Assembly (NCBI RefSeq): GCF_965213555.1
Contig: NZ_OZ243890.1
Location: 2,108,001 to 2,172,000, forward strand
Length of the DNA: 64,000 bases
Direction of reading: 5' to 3'
Source of the DNA: Acuticoccus sp965213555
Lineage (GTDB): Bacteria; Pseudomonadota; Alphaproteobacteria; Rhizobiales; Amorphaceae
The position numbers and the translations under genes are program-made. The notes beneath the pieces were generated by a model. That model ran no database searches, was not told the origin of the DNA, and saw nothing but the letters and a program-made list of their open reading frames with translations. The stretch's first letter is position 1. Each line of letters starts with the position of its first letter. Below are positions 24,969-33,400 of this stretch, one piece after another.

Positions 24969-26318
24969 TCAACCGTCCGTCGAGAACCAGATCGGCACGA
25001 CGGCCTCCTGCCGCAGCGTCGTGCTCGCTGCAGCGGCCGGCGCATCGTCCGGCACCGAACGTGCCGAAGCAGCGAGGGGAACGACCGTCACGGCGGTGGT
25101 CGTTCCCAGGGAGCGGTCCGCCGGCGGAGGTGGTCCCTCCCCGAGCGTCACGTCGGAGAAGAACTGCGGGCCGACCTCGCGCACCTCGTCCGCATCGGCG
25201 AGCGCCAGGTCGACCCCGGACGGGCGGGATAGGGGCCGCGCGGGCAGCGGACCTGCGGTGGGCCGGTCCGGCCGGCTCGTGCGATCGGTCCTGAGGGGGT
25301 CGAGGGGCTTGCCCGTCTCATCGTACACGGCGCTCAACGGGGTCCACGACGCAGCGCCTGGTGACGGCACGAACGATGGCTCGGCGCTTGCCACCTGGCG
25401 CTCACCGGTCTTGCCAAGCCGGGCAAGGGCAGCCTCGGCGGTCGTGTCGACGGCCAGCGACTGCGGCTGACAGGCACAGTTCGGCAGCGCCCGCTTGCGG
25501 TAGGCGAACGCCGTGGGAAGGTCGACGTAGCTCTCCCCGGTCATCGTGGAGCGCATGCTCTCCACCGGGTTCGAGGCGTGGTGCGTGTAGAGCGACACGT
25601 CCGCCGAGGGACAACGGCCGACGCACATGGCAAGCTCGTCGTAGAAGTTGTCGGAGTGGGACCGGCTGTTGATCGGGAAGTAGAAGCCGTCGCACAGCCG
25701 CACGCAGACGGTGCGCTGGGAGCCCTCGCGTGTGTACCCCTTCGGGCGTTCGGCCGAGCGGGTGGCGCGGATCGCCTTGGCCTCACCACGGGACCTGCGC
25801 GAGCGTGGCTCGTTGAGGTCCAAGCGCTCGACGTTGGGGTCGATGCGGGCGGTCTGCACCGGCTCGCGCTCTGCCTCGCCGAAGATGCGCGAGAAGAAGT
25901 TGCCGCCGCGCCGGCGTCCGGCGGACCGGTCGAGGTAGCTGTCGGCGGTCGCGCCGTGGACGACACGGCCGCCGATCATCGTGGTGGCACGCCGGCGCGC
26001 CGGCTCGCGGGTCGCCTCCCTCGGCTCGATCCGCCGCGGCGCGCACGCGGCAGCGACCCGACGCTGCAGGGCAGCGACCTGGCCGCCTCCGCGCAGCCGA
26101 CGCATCTCGGCCTCGATCCCGGTGCAAGCCCGGTGACGGCCGTACCCGCTGACGCGGTGGCAGCCGAACGCCCGGTGCCGCCCCCGCAGGTGCGCCGCCT
26201 GCGCGCCGCCGCCGCTGCTCTGCGCGGCGGCGAGTTGATTGCGCAGACTCGCGCAGGATTGTGCTTCTGCCTCCGAGACGAACAGGACCGCGACGAGGAG
26301 GACGAGCACCGTGCGCAT
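24969..26318 (-). CDS. DUF2865 domain secreted protein
   Basis: The 449-residue protein starts with a signal peptide (MRTVLVLLVAVLFVSEAEAQ). The conserved DUF2865 core lies at about residues 208-290: RTVCVRLCDGFYFPINSRSH, then CVGRCPSADVSLYTHHASNP and FAYRKRALPNCACQPQS, with five regularly spaced cysteines. The flanks are arginine-rich before the core and proline-rich after it. DUF2865 proteins are widespread in Hyphomicrobiales, are predicted periplasmic or envelope proteins, and have no known function. The gene is isolated: flagellin 5 is 266 bp downstream and the repair cassette ends 138 bp upstream. Confidence 0.85.
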   Translation of the reverse strand: MRTVLVLLVAVLFVSEAEAQSCASLRNQLAAAQSSGGGAQAAHLRGRHRAFGCHRVSGYGRHRACTGIEAEMRRLRGGGQVAALQRRVAAACAPRRIEPREATREPARRRATTMIGGRVVHGATADSYLDRSAGRRRGGNFFSRIFGEAEREPVQTARIDPNVERLDLNEPRSRRSRGEAKAIRATRSAERPKGYTREGSQRTVCVRLCDGFYFPINSRSHSDNFYDELAMCVGRCPSADVSLYTHHASNPVESMRSTMTGESYVDLPTAFAYRKRALPNCACQPQSLAVDTTAEAALARLGKTGERQVASAEPSFVPSPGAASWTPLSAVYDETGKPLDPLRTDRTSRPDRPTAGPLPARPLSRPSGVDLALADADEVREVGPQFFSDVTLGEGPPPPADRSLGTTTAVTVVPLAASARSVPDDAPAAAASTTLRQEAVVPIWFSTDG

Positions 26319-26456
26319 GGAAGGTCCCGGAAATTCGCCTTACCGGCTGAGGCCTTATGTCCTAACGCAGCGGGGCAAAACCCTCAATGAACAGTAGTGC
26401 CGATGGTCGCATATCGTTAATGCTTAAAGGTTGTGTTGCCTTGATTCGCCATGACG

Positions 26457-27959
26457 CTAGGCTGCAATCCCCACGTCGGGCAACAGCTCGCGGAGCCGCT
26501 CGAGGTCGCCGACGAAGCGGTCGAACTCCATGCGCTTGGCGGTCTCGTCCGGCAGGCGCAGGAGGTAGGAGGGGTGGACCGTAACGAACCCCTGGCTGCC
26601 GTCCGGCCACTCCAGCGGCTCGCCGCGCACCCGGCTGATGGTAAGCGTGCGACCGGCCAGCGCCCGGGCCGCGGTCGCGCCGAGCGCCACCGTCATGCGT
26701 GGCGTGACGAGGGCGCGCTCCTGGGCGAGCCAGAAGCGGCACGCCTCGATCTCCGCGTTGTTCGGCTTCTGGTGGATGCGACGCTTGCCGCGCGGCTCGA
26801 ACTTGAAGTGCTTGACGGCGTTGGTCACGAAGGTGCGCTTCCGGTCGATCTTGGCGGCGGCGAGCGCGCGGTCGAAGAGCTGGCCGGCGGGACCGACGAA
26901 GGGCCGACCTGCAAGGTCCTCCTGATCGCCGGGTTGCTCGCCGACGAACATGATCGGCGCCTCGCGTGCCCCCTCGCCGACCACCACCTGCGTCGCCGGC
27001 GCGTGGAGCGGGCAGCGCTCACAGTGGCGAGCCGCCGTGGCAAGGTCCTCCAACGACGTGATGTTCTCGGCCATCGTCGCCACTGCCTCCTCCTCGGCGC
27101 GTCGGGCCCGGCTGACCCGGGTCGAGCGCGCCGGCGCGTTGCCGGGCGCCGCGATCATGCCGGACGTGCGACGCACCGCAGTGTGGATGAGCGGCTCGAT
27201 GAGCTCGGCCTCCGGCATGTTCTTCCAGTAGCGCTTCGGCATCTCGGCCTGCATCGCCTTCACCTTCAGCCGCGCTGGGTTGAAGATGGCGCCGAAGTAG
27301 GTGCGCCAAAGCTCTTCATTGACGTCGCCTTCGGGCGCCACGTCGCGCGAGGCACCGTCGCCGAGGACGAGCGTCGCGCCGTCCCAGTGCGCCGAGCGCT
27401 CCGGGGTCAGGATCGACCAGCGCATCTCGGGGAAGCGGCGCATGAAGAACGGCGCCGTCCGGTCGAGCGTGTGGTGCTCGGGCTCGAACCAGGCGACGTA
27501 GCGGGCGACACCGTCCGCGTCCGTCGTCTCGCGGAAGCGCACGAACGCCTTCATCTTGTGGGAGCAGCGGCGCACGTTCTTGGCGAGCTGATGGGCGCGG
27601 GCGACGTCCGGATCGCTGGCGACCTTCAGGAGGTGGGGCTCCCTCCGGAAGCGCTCCAGCATGCGGTGCGCGAGCTCGAAGCGGTCGGCCGCGCGATGGC
27701 AGACGACGTCCGCGGCGAGCTCGGCGAACGCACGGGGCGCCCGCGGTGCGTCCTCCTGGGAGGGCTCGGGGAGCTCGTCCACCGTGCGGCCGATGCCGAA
27801 GAGGCCGCGCTCCGCCTCGCCGACACACCACGTCACGTCGCGCGAGGCGACGTCGGCCGCGACGAGGCGTCGGGCGGCCGACCGGAAGGTGTCGAAGTCC
27901 GCGGCGTGGGCGAGGCGCACGCGCCAGCGTGTCGCCGCCGTGTCGTCAAGCGACCTCAT
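26457..27959 (-). CDS. DUF4130 - UdgX fusion, uracil-DNA crosslinking repair protein
   Basis: The 500-residue protein fuses two domains. Residues about 70-250 are DUF4130 (RCSHKMKAFVRFRE, YVAWFEPEHHTLDRTAPFFM, YFGAIFNPARLKVKAMQAEM, PKRYWKNMPEAELI). Residues about 300-495 are a family-4-like uracil-DNA glycosylase of the UdgX type: Cys313 and Cys316 (HCERCPLH) with Cys407 as likely iron-sulfur ligands, GEQPGDQED at 340-348, VTNAVKHFKF, and KRRIH at 392-396. The KRRIH loop defines UdgX; its histidine (here His396) forms a covalent bond with the abasic sugar after uracil removal. HPSYLLR follows near 462. The ATG at 27959 overlaps the stop of the upstream radical SAM gene as ATGA. The DUF4130 role is unknown. 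Confidence 0.92.
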   Translation of the reverse strand: MRSLDDTAATRWRVRLAHAADFDTFRSAARRLVAADVASRDVTWCVGEAERGLFGIGRTVDELPEPSQEDAPRAPRAFAELAADVVCHRAADRFELAHRMLERFRREPHLLKVASDPDVARAHQLAKNVRRCSHKMKAFVRFRETTDADGVARYVAWFEPEHHTLDRTAPFFMRRFPEMRWSILTPERSAHWDGATLVLGDGASRDVAPEGDVNEELWRTYFGAIFNPARLKVKAMQAEMPKRYWKNMPEAELIEPLIHTAVRRTSGMIAAPGNAPARSTRVSRARRAEEEAVATMAENITSLEDLATAARHCERCPLHAPATQVVVGEGAREAPIMFVGEQPGDQEDLAGRPFVGPAGQLFDRALAAAKIDRKRTFVTNAVKHFKFEPRGKRRIHQKPNNAEIEACRFWLAQERALVTPRMTVALGATAARALAGRTLTISRVRGEPLEWPDGSQGFVTVHPSYLLRLPDETAKRMEFDRFVGDLERLRELLPDVGIAA

Positions 27960-29215
27960 GCCGCGAACAGGTCGAGCTGACGCGCTGGCTTGAGGAAGCG
28001 ATCGCGCAGGTCCGCGGCCTCGAGGAGGCGCGCCGGCTGCCACCCCTCGAGGGCGATGAAGGGCTTGGCGCGCTTGGCGGTGGGAGTCAGCCGCGCGAGG
28101 TCCTCGAACCTGAGGCGCCGGTAGCGACGCGTGCGAACCACCGCGTCCACCGCCTTCACGCCGAGGCCAGGCACGCGCAACAGCCGCTCGCGGGGCGCGG
28201 TGTTGAGATCGATGGGGAAGGCCTCGCGGTGGGCGATCGCCCAAGCGAGCTTGGGGTCGATCTCGAGGTCAAGCATGCCTGTCGGCGCAGCGTCGCGGAT
28301 GTCGTCGAGCTCGAACCCGTAGAACCTCGTCAGCCAGTCCGCCTGGTAGAGCCTATGCTCTCGTTCGAGGGGTGGAGCGGCGGGGGGCAGGGCGCTCGAG
28401 GCATCCGGGATCGGTGAGAACGCGCTGTAGTAGACCCTGCGCAGGTCATAGGCCGTGTAGAGGTTGCGGCTGGTCGTGAGGATCGACAGGTCGCTCGCGC
28501 CGTCCGCGCCCACGATCATCTGCGTCGACTGTCCGGCAGGCGCGAAGCGAGCCGGCTTCGACTTGCGCTGGATCGTGCGCTCGCGCGACGCGTCGATGCC
28601 GTTCTTCAGCGACGCCATCGACGCCTTGATGGTGCGGGCCGACTTCTCCGGCGCGAACGCCCTCAACCCGGTCTCTGTGGGCAGCTCGATGTTGATGGAC
28701 AGCCGGTCGGCCCAGCGTCCGGCCTCGTCGATGAGCTCCGGCGACGCGTCGGGGATCGTCTTCAGGTGGATGTAGCCGTGGAACGAGTGGGTCTGCCGCA
28801 GCGTCCGCGCCACCTCGACGAGCTGCTCCATGGTGTGGTCGGCCGAGCGCACGATGCCGGACGACAGGAACAGTCCCTCGATGTAGTTGCGCCGGTAGAA
28901 CGACAGCGTGAGGTCGACGACCTCCTGCGGGGTGAACGCCTCCCGCTCCACGGCGGACGACACGCGGTTCACGCAATACGCGCAGTCGAAGATGCAGGCG
29001 TTGGTGAGGAGGAGCTTGAGGAGCGAGATGCACCGACCGTCAGGGGCATAGGCGTGACAGATCCCCGACCCCTCGGTGGAGCCGATGCCGCCCGAAGCCT
29101 TCGCGTTGCGCTTGGCGGTCCCGGACGAGGCGCAGGACGCATCGTACTTCGCGGCATCGGCGAGGATGGCGAGCTTGTCGATCAGCGATCGCTTGCGTCC
29201 GGTGGGTCCGGGCAT
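27956..29215 (-). CDS. Putative DNA modification/repair radical SAM protein (TIGR03916 type)
   Basis: The 419-residue protein contains the radical SAM cluster motif CxxxCxxC as Cys74, Cys78 and Cys81 (NACIFDCAYCVNR), followed by the GLFLSSGI glycine-rich strand. The C-terminus has helix-hairpin-helix segments (PRERLLRVPGLGVKAVDAVV, residues about 340-360), which bind DNA. This family is regularly linked to DUF4130/UdgX genes; the reaction is not known. The start at 29215 is close to an alphaproteobacterial LexA box at 29256, so the pair is probably induced by DNA damage. It overlaps the UdgX fusion gene by four bases. Confidence 0.88.
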   Translation of the reverse strand: MPGPTGRKRSLIDKLAILADAAKYDASCASSGTAKRNAKASGGIGSTEGSGICHAYAPDGRCISLLKLLLTNACIFDCAYCVNRVSSAVEREAFTPQEVVDLTLSFYRRNYIEGLFLSSGIVRSADHTMEQLVEVARTLRQTHSFHGYIHLKTIPDASPELIDEAGRWADRLSINIELPTETGLRAFAPEKSARTIKASMASLKNGIDASRERTIQRKSKPARFAPAGQSTQMIVGADGASDLSILTTSRNLYTAYDLRRVYYSAFSPIPDASSALPPAAPPLEREHRLYQADWLTRFYGFELDDIRDAAPTGMLDLEIDPKLAWAIAHREAFPIDLNTAPRERLLRVPGLGVKAVDAVVRTRRYRRLRFEDLARLTPTAKRAKPFIALEGWQPARLLEAADLRDRFLKPARQLDLFAA

Positions 29216-29255
29216 GATGTCCTCGGTTGGCGGCCTTCCTGATCGGCCTGCCTCG

Positions 29256-29270
29256 GTTCCGCCTTTGTTC
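29256..29270. promoter_or_regulatory. LexA (SOS) box of alphaproteobacterial type
   Basis: GTTCCGCCTTTGTTC matches the alphaproteobacterial LexA consensus GTTC-N7-GTTC exactly. It lies 41 bp upstream of the radical SAM start codon, next to a candidate promoter whose predicted start of transcription falls inside it. A repressor bound here would block the repair cassette until the SOS response. Confidence 0.75.
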
Positions 29271-29299
29271 GATATGTTGCATTAGGGCGGCCGCGTAAA
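29271..29299 (-). promoter_or_regulatory. Candidate promoter of the radical SAM / UdgX operon
   Basis: On the minus strand TTTACG (29299-29294) and CATATC (29276-29271) are 17 bases apart. The -10 hexamer abuts the LexA box. The match to the consensus is moderate; the position relative to the box is what makes it credible. Confidence 0.45.
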
Positions 29300-29411
29300 G
29301 GGTGACAGCTCGCCTGTTGACGAAGCGCCAGGACGCCGTCGCGACGGCAGGCACAGGGTTGCGGTTCGCGGACGGTCGTGCACCGTTCGGCAGTCGAACC
29401 TGGAGATTGAC

Positions 29412-30362
29412 TTGCGAATCGTCCTTGCAGCGACCCTTGCGGCAACAGCGCTCTGCTCCGCGTCCATGGCGGCGCCCACCACCGTGATCGTCGGCGTTCC
29501 GAACTGGCCGTCCGCGCGTGTGACGGCGCAGATCATCGCGCAGGTGCTCGAAGCTCGCTACGATGTCGAGGTGCGGTTGAGGCCCATCGGCACGGTCGAG
29601 CTGTTCGATGCCATCGACCGCGGCGAGGTCGACGTTCACCCCGAGGTCTGGCTGCCGAACCTCCAGCGCTTCGTGGAGATCTACCGCGACGAGCGGGGCA
29701 CCATGCAGCTCGCCCCGAACGGGACCGAGGCTCGCCAGAGCCTATGCACGACGCAAGCCACGGTGGAGACGACCGGGCTCGACCAAGTGTCCGACCTTGC
29801 CGACCCTGCGATGGCACGGCACTTCGACACGGACGGCGACGGCCGGGGCGAGATGTGGATCGGCGACCGGGAGTGGTCGTCGACCCGCATCGAGAGGGTG
29901 CGTGCGAGGAGCTACGGCTACGGCGAGACGATGCTGCTCCTCACGATGCCCGAGGACCTCGCCATGGCCTCGGTGGACGTTGCAGCCGCGACCGGCGCGC
30001 CCATCGTGTTCTACTGCTACGCGCCGCACCACGTGTTCGCCCTGCACGACGTCGTCGTGCTCGACGAGCCCGCGCACGACCCGTCCACCTGGCACATCGT
30101 GCAGGCGGAGGACGATCCGGCGTGGCTCGACCGGTCGCGCGCGGGCAGCGCGTGGCAACCGTCCACCTTCCGCGTCGGCTACGCGACCGATTTCGCGCTC
30201 GATCATCCCGCACTCGCGGCCTTCCTAGACAAGGTGCAGCTGACCGAGGCCGAGGCCGAGCGAGTGACCTACGCGGTCCACGTCGAGGGCCGTGCGCCCC
30301 ACGAGGTCGCCGCCGGGTGGATCGCCCAGAACCGGGCCAAGCTCGCCGGGTGGACCCGATGA
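29412..30362 (+). CDS. Glycine betaine/choline-type ABC transporter substrate-binding protein
   Basis: The 316-residue protein has a signal peptide (MRIVLAATLAATALCSASMA) and the OpuAC-type binding fold: VGVPNWPSARVTAQIIAQVL, DVHPEVWLPNLQRFVEIY and YGYGETMLLLTMPEDLAMAS. The family binds quaternary amines such as glycine betaine through aromatic cages; W-rich segments are present. The TTG at 29412 was chosen because TGGAGA precedes it by five bases and the signal peptide starts there. No permease or ATPase gene is adjacent, so it may serve a transporter encoded elsewhere. Its stop overlaps the next gene as ATGA, so it is co-translated with an L,D-transpeptidase. Confidence 0.83.
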   Translation: MRIVLAATLAATALCSASMAAPTTVIVGVPNWPSARVTAQIIAQVLEARYDVEVRLRPIGTVELFDAIDRGEVDVHPEVWLPNLQRFVEIYRDERGTMQLAPNGTEARQSLCTTQATVETTGLDQVSDLADPAMARHFDTDGDGRGEMWIGDREWSSTRIERVRARSYGYGETMLLLTMPEDLAMASVDVAAATGAPIVFYCYAPHHVFALHDVVVLDEPAHDPSTWHIVQAEDDPAWLDRSRAGSAWQPSTFRVGYATDFALDHPALAAFLDKVQLTEAEAERVTYAVHVEGRAPHEVAAGWIAQNRAKLAGWTR

Positions 30363-31006
30363 GGCGCCGCACGTTCCTCGCCGGCCTCGCGGCGTGCGTC
30401 GCCTCCGCGGGCGCAGCGCGAGCGACGGAGATCTTCGATCCGCAGACCCGCACCTGGGTGCCCTACGATCCCCAGCGCGCCGCGCAGTACTATCGCATGC
30501 ACGGCAGCGTGCCTGCGGACTTCACGCGGCAGGTGGTGACGTTCAGGACCGCCGAGGTGCCGGGGACGGTCGTCATCGACGGCAACCAGCACTTCTTGTA
30601 CTTTGTGCTGGGCGGCTTCCAAGCCATCCGCTACGGCATCGGCGTCGGCCGCGAGGGCTTCGGCTGGGCGGGCATCGTCCAGGTGGGCCGCAAGCAGGAG
30701 TGGCCGACCTGGACCCCGCCACCGGAGATGGTCGAGCGCGATCCGAAGGCTGCCCAGTGGGCGAACGGCATGCCCGGCGGGCCGGAGAACCCCCTCGGCG
30801 CCCGCGCGATCTACCTCTACGAGGGCACCCGCGACACGATCTACCGCATCCACGGGACCAACGAGCCATGGTCCATCGGGCTCGACATCTCCTCGGGCTG
30901 CATACGAATGAACAACGACGACGTCGTCGACCTCTACGACCGGGTGGAGGTCGGCGCGAAGGTGATCGTCCTGATGCAGGGCGCGGCGCTCTACCGCGGC
31001 GTTTGA
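30359..31006 (+). CDS. L,D-transpeptidase (YkuD domain), exported
   Basis: The 215-residue protein has a leader MRRRTFLAGLAACVASAGAA, possibly a twin-arginine signal. The YkuD domain follows, with the catalytic motif HGTNEPWSIG and SSGCIRM (about residues 165-185), whose cysteine attacks peptidoglycan stem peptides to make 3-3 crosslinks or attach proteins. The ATG at 30359 overlaps the stop of the binding-protein gene. It is clearly related to the transpeptidase at 57859 (both have the block GWAGIVQVGRKQEWPTWTPP or its equivalent). Confidence 0.9.
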   Translation: MRRRTFLAGLAACVASAGAARATEIFDPQTRTWVPYDPQRAAQYYRMHGSVPADFTRQVVTFRTAEVPGTVVIDGNQHFLYFVLGGFQAIRYGIGVGREGFGWAGIVQVGRKQEWPTWTPPPEMVERDPKAAQWANGMPGGPENPLGARAIYLYEGTRDTIYRIHGTNEPWSIGLDISSGCIRMNNDDVVDLYDRVEVGAKVIVLMQGAALYRGV

Positions 31007-31017
31007 GGGAGGCAACC

Positions 31018-31356
31018 ATGACGGTTTCGAGGGGCGCAGCGCTCGCGGTCTTGGCGTGCGGTCTTGGAGGTGCGCTCGGAGCGTGCCAGTCCTCACGCCC
31101 CGCGGATGTGCCGGTCGCGTCGGTGGAGCCGCCGGCGGCCTCGGTGCGCCAGTCCGGCACCACCGCACCGGCCGACCTGCAGCTCCTGTGCGCGAGCCAA
31201 GCGGCGAGCGAGCTCGGTGCGGCCGGCGAGGTCCTGCCCGTCGCCTCGACGCTGACCCCGTCCGGAGCCTACGCGGTGGAGCTCAGCGTCGACGGTGGGA
31301 GGGCCACCTGCCTCGTCCGCGAGGATGGCACGGTTGAGGAGATCGCCCGGGCTTGA
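31018..31356 (+). CDS. Small lipoprotein of unknown function
   Basis: The 112-residue product has a lipoprotein signal with the lipobox LGAC (residues about 20-23), then a serine/proline-rich linker and a compact C-terminal domain with two cysteines (LLCASQAASELG, RATCLVREDGTVEEIARA). GAGGGAGG lies upstream of the ATG, 12 bp after the transpeptidase stop, so it belongs to the same operon. No known domain was recognised. Confidence 0.75.
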   Translation: MTVSRGAALAVLACGLGGALGACQSSRPADVPVASVEPPAASVRQSGTTAPADLQLLCASQAASELGAAGEVLPVASTLTPSGAYAVELSVDGGRATCLVREDGTVEEIARA

Positions 31357-31385
31357 GGGCTGGCCGCCCCTCCGCCAACCAGGCG

Positions 31386-31650
31386 CTCAAAGGTGTCCTT
31401 CGGCGTGCAATGAGGCCGCTGAGCTGGCGTCGATGACGAGGTGATCGTGCACTGCGATCCCGCGCGGGCGCGTTGCCTCGACGATTCTCCTCGTCATCGA
31501 CGTCGGGCTCCGGACGGCGTCGGATCCCCCGACGGATGGTCGTGGGCGAGGATCACCGCGCTGGCGCCGTGCTCCAGCGCGCGCTTGACCACCTCGCGCC
31601 GGTAGACCGGTGCGTGGTCCACCGTGCCGGGGCCGGCGCGCTCAGGTGAG
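31386..31650 (-). pseudogene. radC: radC C-terminal remnant
   Basis: Directly after map on the minus strand, the frame reads GTVDHAPVYRREVVKRALEH and GASAVILAHDHPSGDPTPS, the JAB/MPN region of RadC, and then runs into a stop. One base out of frame the family sequence continues: SMTRRIVEATRPRGIAVHDH, LVIDASSAASLHAEGHL and a stop at 31386. The N-terminal two thirds are absent; map ends 13 bp away. In many Rhizobiales radC follows map, so this is the stump of an ancestral neighbour. Confidence 0.85.
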
Positions 31651-31662
31651 CAAGCGGTTGGA

Positions 31663-32478
31663 CTATAGGTTGGAGACCATCCGTGGGGAGGGGGTGAACA
31701 CCTCGCAGCCGTCCGGCGTCACCCCGACGGTGTGCTCGTACTGAGCCGACAGCGAGCGGTCGCGTGTCACCGCGGTCCAGCCGTCGGACAGCACCTTCAC
31801 GTGCGGCCGGCCGAGGTTCACCATCGGCTCGATGGTGAAGATCATGCCGGGCTGCAACCGCACTCCGTCGCCAGGGCGGCCGTAGTGCAGGATGTTCGGC
31901 ATGTCGTGGAACAGGCGGCCGACGCCGTGGCCGCAGAACTCCCGGACCACCGAGCAGCGTTCGCCCTCCACGTAAGTCTGGATCGCGTAGCCGATGTCCC
32001 CTGTGGTGTTCCCTGGCCTCACCTGCGCCACGCCGAGCTCCAAGGCGTGCAGCGTCACCTGAAGCAGCCGGTCGGCGGCGCGGCGCACGTCGCCGACCCG
32101 GTACATGCGCGAGGAGTCCCCGTGCCAGCCGTCGAGGATCAGCGTGACGTCGACGTTGACGACGTCCCCCTCCTTCAGCGCCTTGTTGGAGGGGATGCCA
32201 TGGCACACCACGTGGTTGATCGAGGTGCACGACGCCTTGCGATAGCCGCGGTAGTACAGCGTCGCGGGGATCGCGCCGTGCGACGTGGCGAAGTCTAGCA
32301 CGAAGTCGTCGATGGCCTGGGTGGTCACGCCGGGCGCGATGATCTCCTCGAGCGCGTCGAGGCAGCGCGCGGTGAGCCCCCCCGCCGCGTGCATGCCGCT
32401 GAACGCGTCCGCCCCGTAGAGCCGCACCTGCCCGGTGTTGCGCGCGGGCGCGACGTCCGCGTCGATGAACTCCACCAT
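31663..32478 (-). CDS. map: Type I methionine aminopeptidase
   Basis: The 271-residue enzyme removes the initiator methionine from new proteins. Metal ligands are visible in family order: the two aspartates in NVDVTLILDGWHGD, the histidine of GHGVGRLFHDMPNIL, the glutamate of FTIEPMVNLG and the one in QYEHTVGV. The substrate histidine lies in NHVVCHGIPS. The length is normal for type Ia. The stop at 31663 is immediately followed by the radC remnant, and sfsA lies 24 bp upstream on the same strand. Confidence 0.95.
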   Translation of the reverse strand: MVEFIDADVAPARNTGQVRLYGADAFSGMHAAGGLTARCLDALEEIIAPGVTTQAIDDFVLDFATSHGAIPATLYYRGYRKASCTSINHVVCHGIPSNKALKEGDVVNVDVTLILDGWHGDSSRMYRVGDVRRAADRLLQVTLHALELGVAQVRPGNTTGDIGYAIQTYVEGERCSVVREFCGHGVGRLFHDMPNILHYGRPGDGVRLQPGMIFTIEPMVNLGRPHVKVLSDGWTAVTRDRSLSAQYEHTVGVTPDGCEVFTPSPRMVSNL

Positions 32479-32502
32479 GTGCGCCTCGTTGCGTCCGACG
32501 CG

Positions 32503-33264
32503 CTATGTCGGCCCTAGCGCTGCCGTTGGCAAGGCGGCGGCTTCTGCTCGCCCGGTCGCAAGGTCGAGGACCGGGATGGTGCGCTCGGCGGTGATGCCCT
32601 CGCGATCGACGCGGCAGCGCAGCGCCACCATCGCGACGCCCGCCGCCGCCGCTGCGTCGAAGGCCGCGGCGTAGGCGGGGTCGATGTGGCGGGCGAGGCG
32701 GAACACCTCGCAGTCGTGGCGCTGGATGAGAAACAGCATCATCGCACGCTCGCCCTCGGCGACGACGTGGGCGAGCGCAGCGAGGTGCTTGGCGCCGCGC
32801 AGCGTCACGCAGTCCGGGAACGAGGCCTCGCCGGCGCGCTCAACGAGGTGGACGTTCTTGACCTCGACGAACGTGCGCCGTCCGTCGGGCCCGGTGAGCA
32901 GGAGGTCGACGCGCTCGGCCGTCCCGTAACGCACCTCGGGGCGCACGGCGATCGAGGCGGGGAGCGGCGCATGGCCGGCGCGCGCGAGGGCCAGCGCCAC
33001 GCGGTTGGGGTTCTGCGTGTTGGCGCCGACCCAGACGCCGTCTGCCTCCACCGCCTCGAGGGTGTAGGCAAGCCGCCGCTTCGGGTTCGCCGCGCGGGAC
33101 AACAGGACGCGCGCGTCGGGCCGCGTCAGCCCGGTCATCGCCCCAGTGTTGGGGCAGTGCGCGGTGAGCCGGGTGCCGTCGGCGAGGGCGACGTCGAGGA
33201 GGAAGCGTTGCCGGCGCTCGAGCCAGACGGCGTCGAGGAGCGGGCCGAAGCGATGGGCGAGCAT
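32503..33264 (-). CDS. sfsA: SfsA family DNA/RNA nuclease
   Basis: The 253-residue protein has the SfsA blocks: RFLLDVALADGTRLTAHCPN, TGAMTGLTRP, YTLEAVEADGVWVGANTQNP, then the nuclease-like KNVHLVERAGEASFPDCVT and FLIQRHDCEVFRLARHIDP. SfsA was described as a sugar-fermentation stimulation protein; the fold is that of a nuclease. I placed the start at the MLAHRFGP methionine (33264). It probably forms an operon with map. Confidence 0.93.
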   Translation of the reverse strand: MLAHRFGPLLDAVWLERRQRFLLDVALADGTRLTAHCPNTGAMTGLTRPDARVLLSRAANPKRRLAYTLEAVEADGVWVGANTQNPNRVALALARAGHAPLPASIAVRPEVRYGTAERVDLLLTGPDGRRTFVEVKNVHLVERAGEASFPDCVTLRGAKHLAALAHVVAEGERAMMLFLIQRHDCEVFRLARHIDPAYAAAFDAAAAAGVAMVALRCRVDREGITAERTIPVLDLATGRAEAAALPTAALGPT

Positions 33265-33400
33265 ATGCACATCCTGCACAGCGCCCTGCGCCTGAGAAGC
33301 CCTCGAAGGCGTCGGACAACAACCCGTCGGGGGAGGACGTCCCCGACCGCTCCGCAAATGGCGCCTGGTTGGCGCGGACCCCCAATTGCCAGCGACCGCG

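Noticed and set aside
33300..33400. Fifth copy of the palindromic element near GGCGCCTGGTTGGCGC
   Set aside because: Only a short local palindrome is present; the CTAG ends and the second hairpin are missing.
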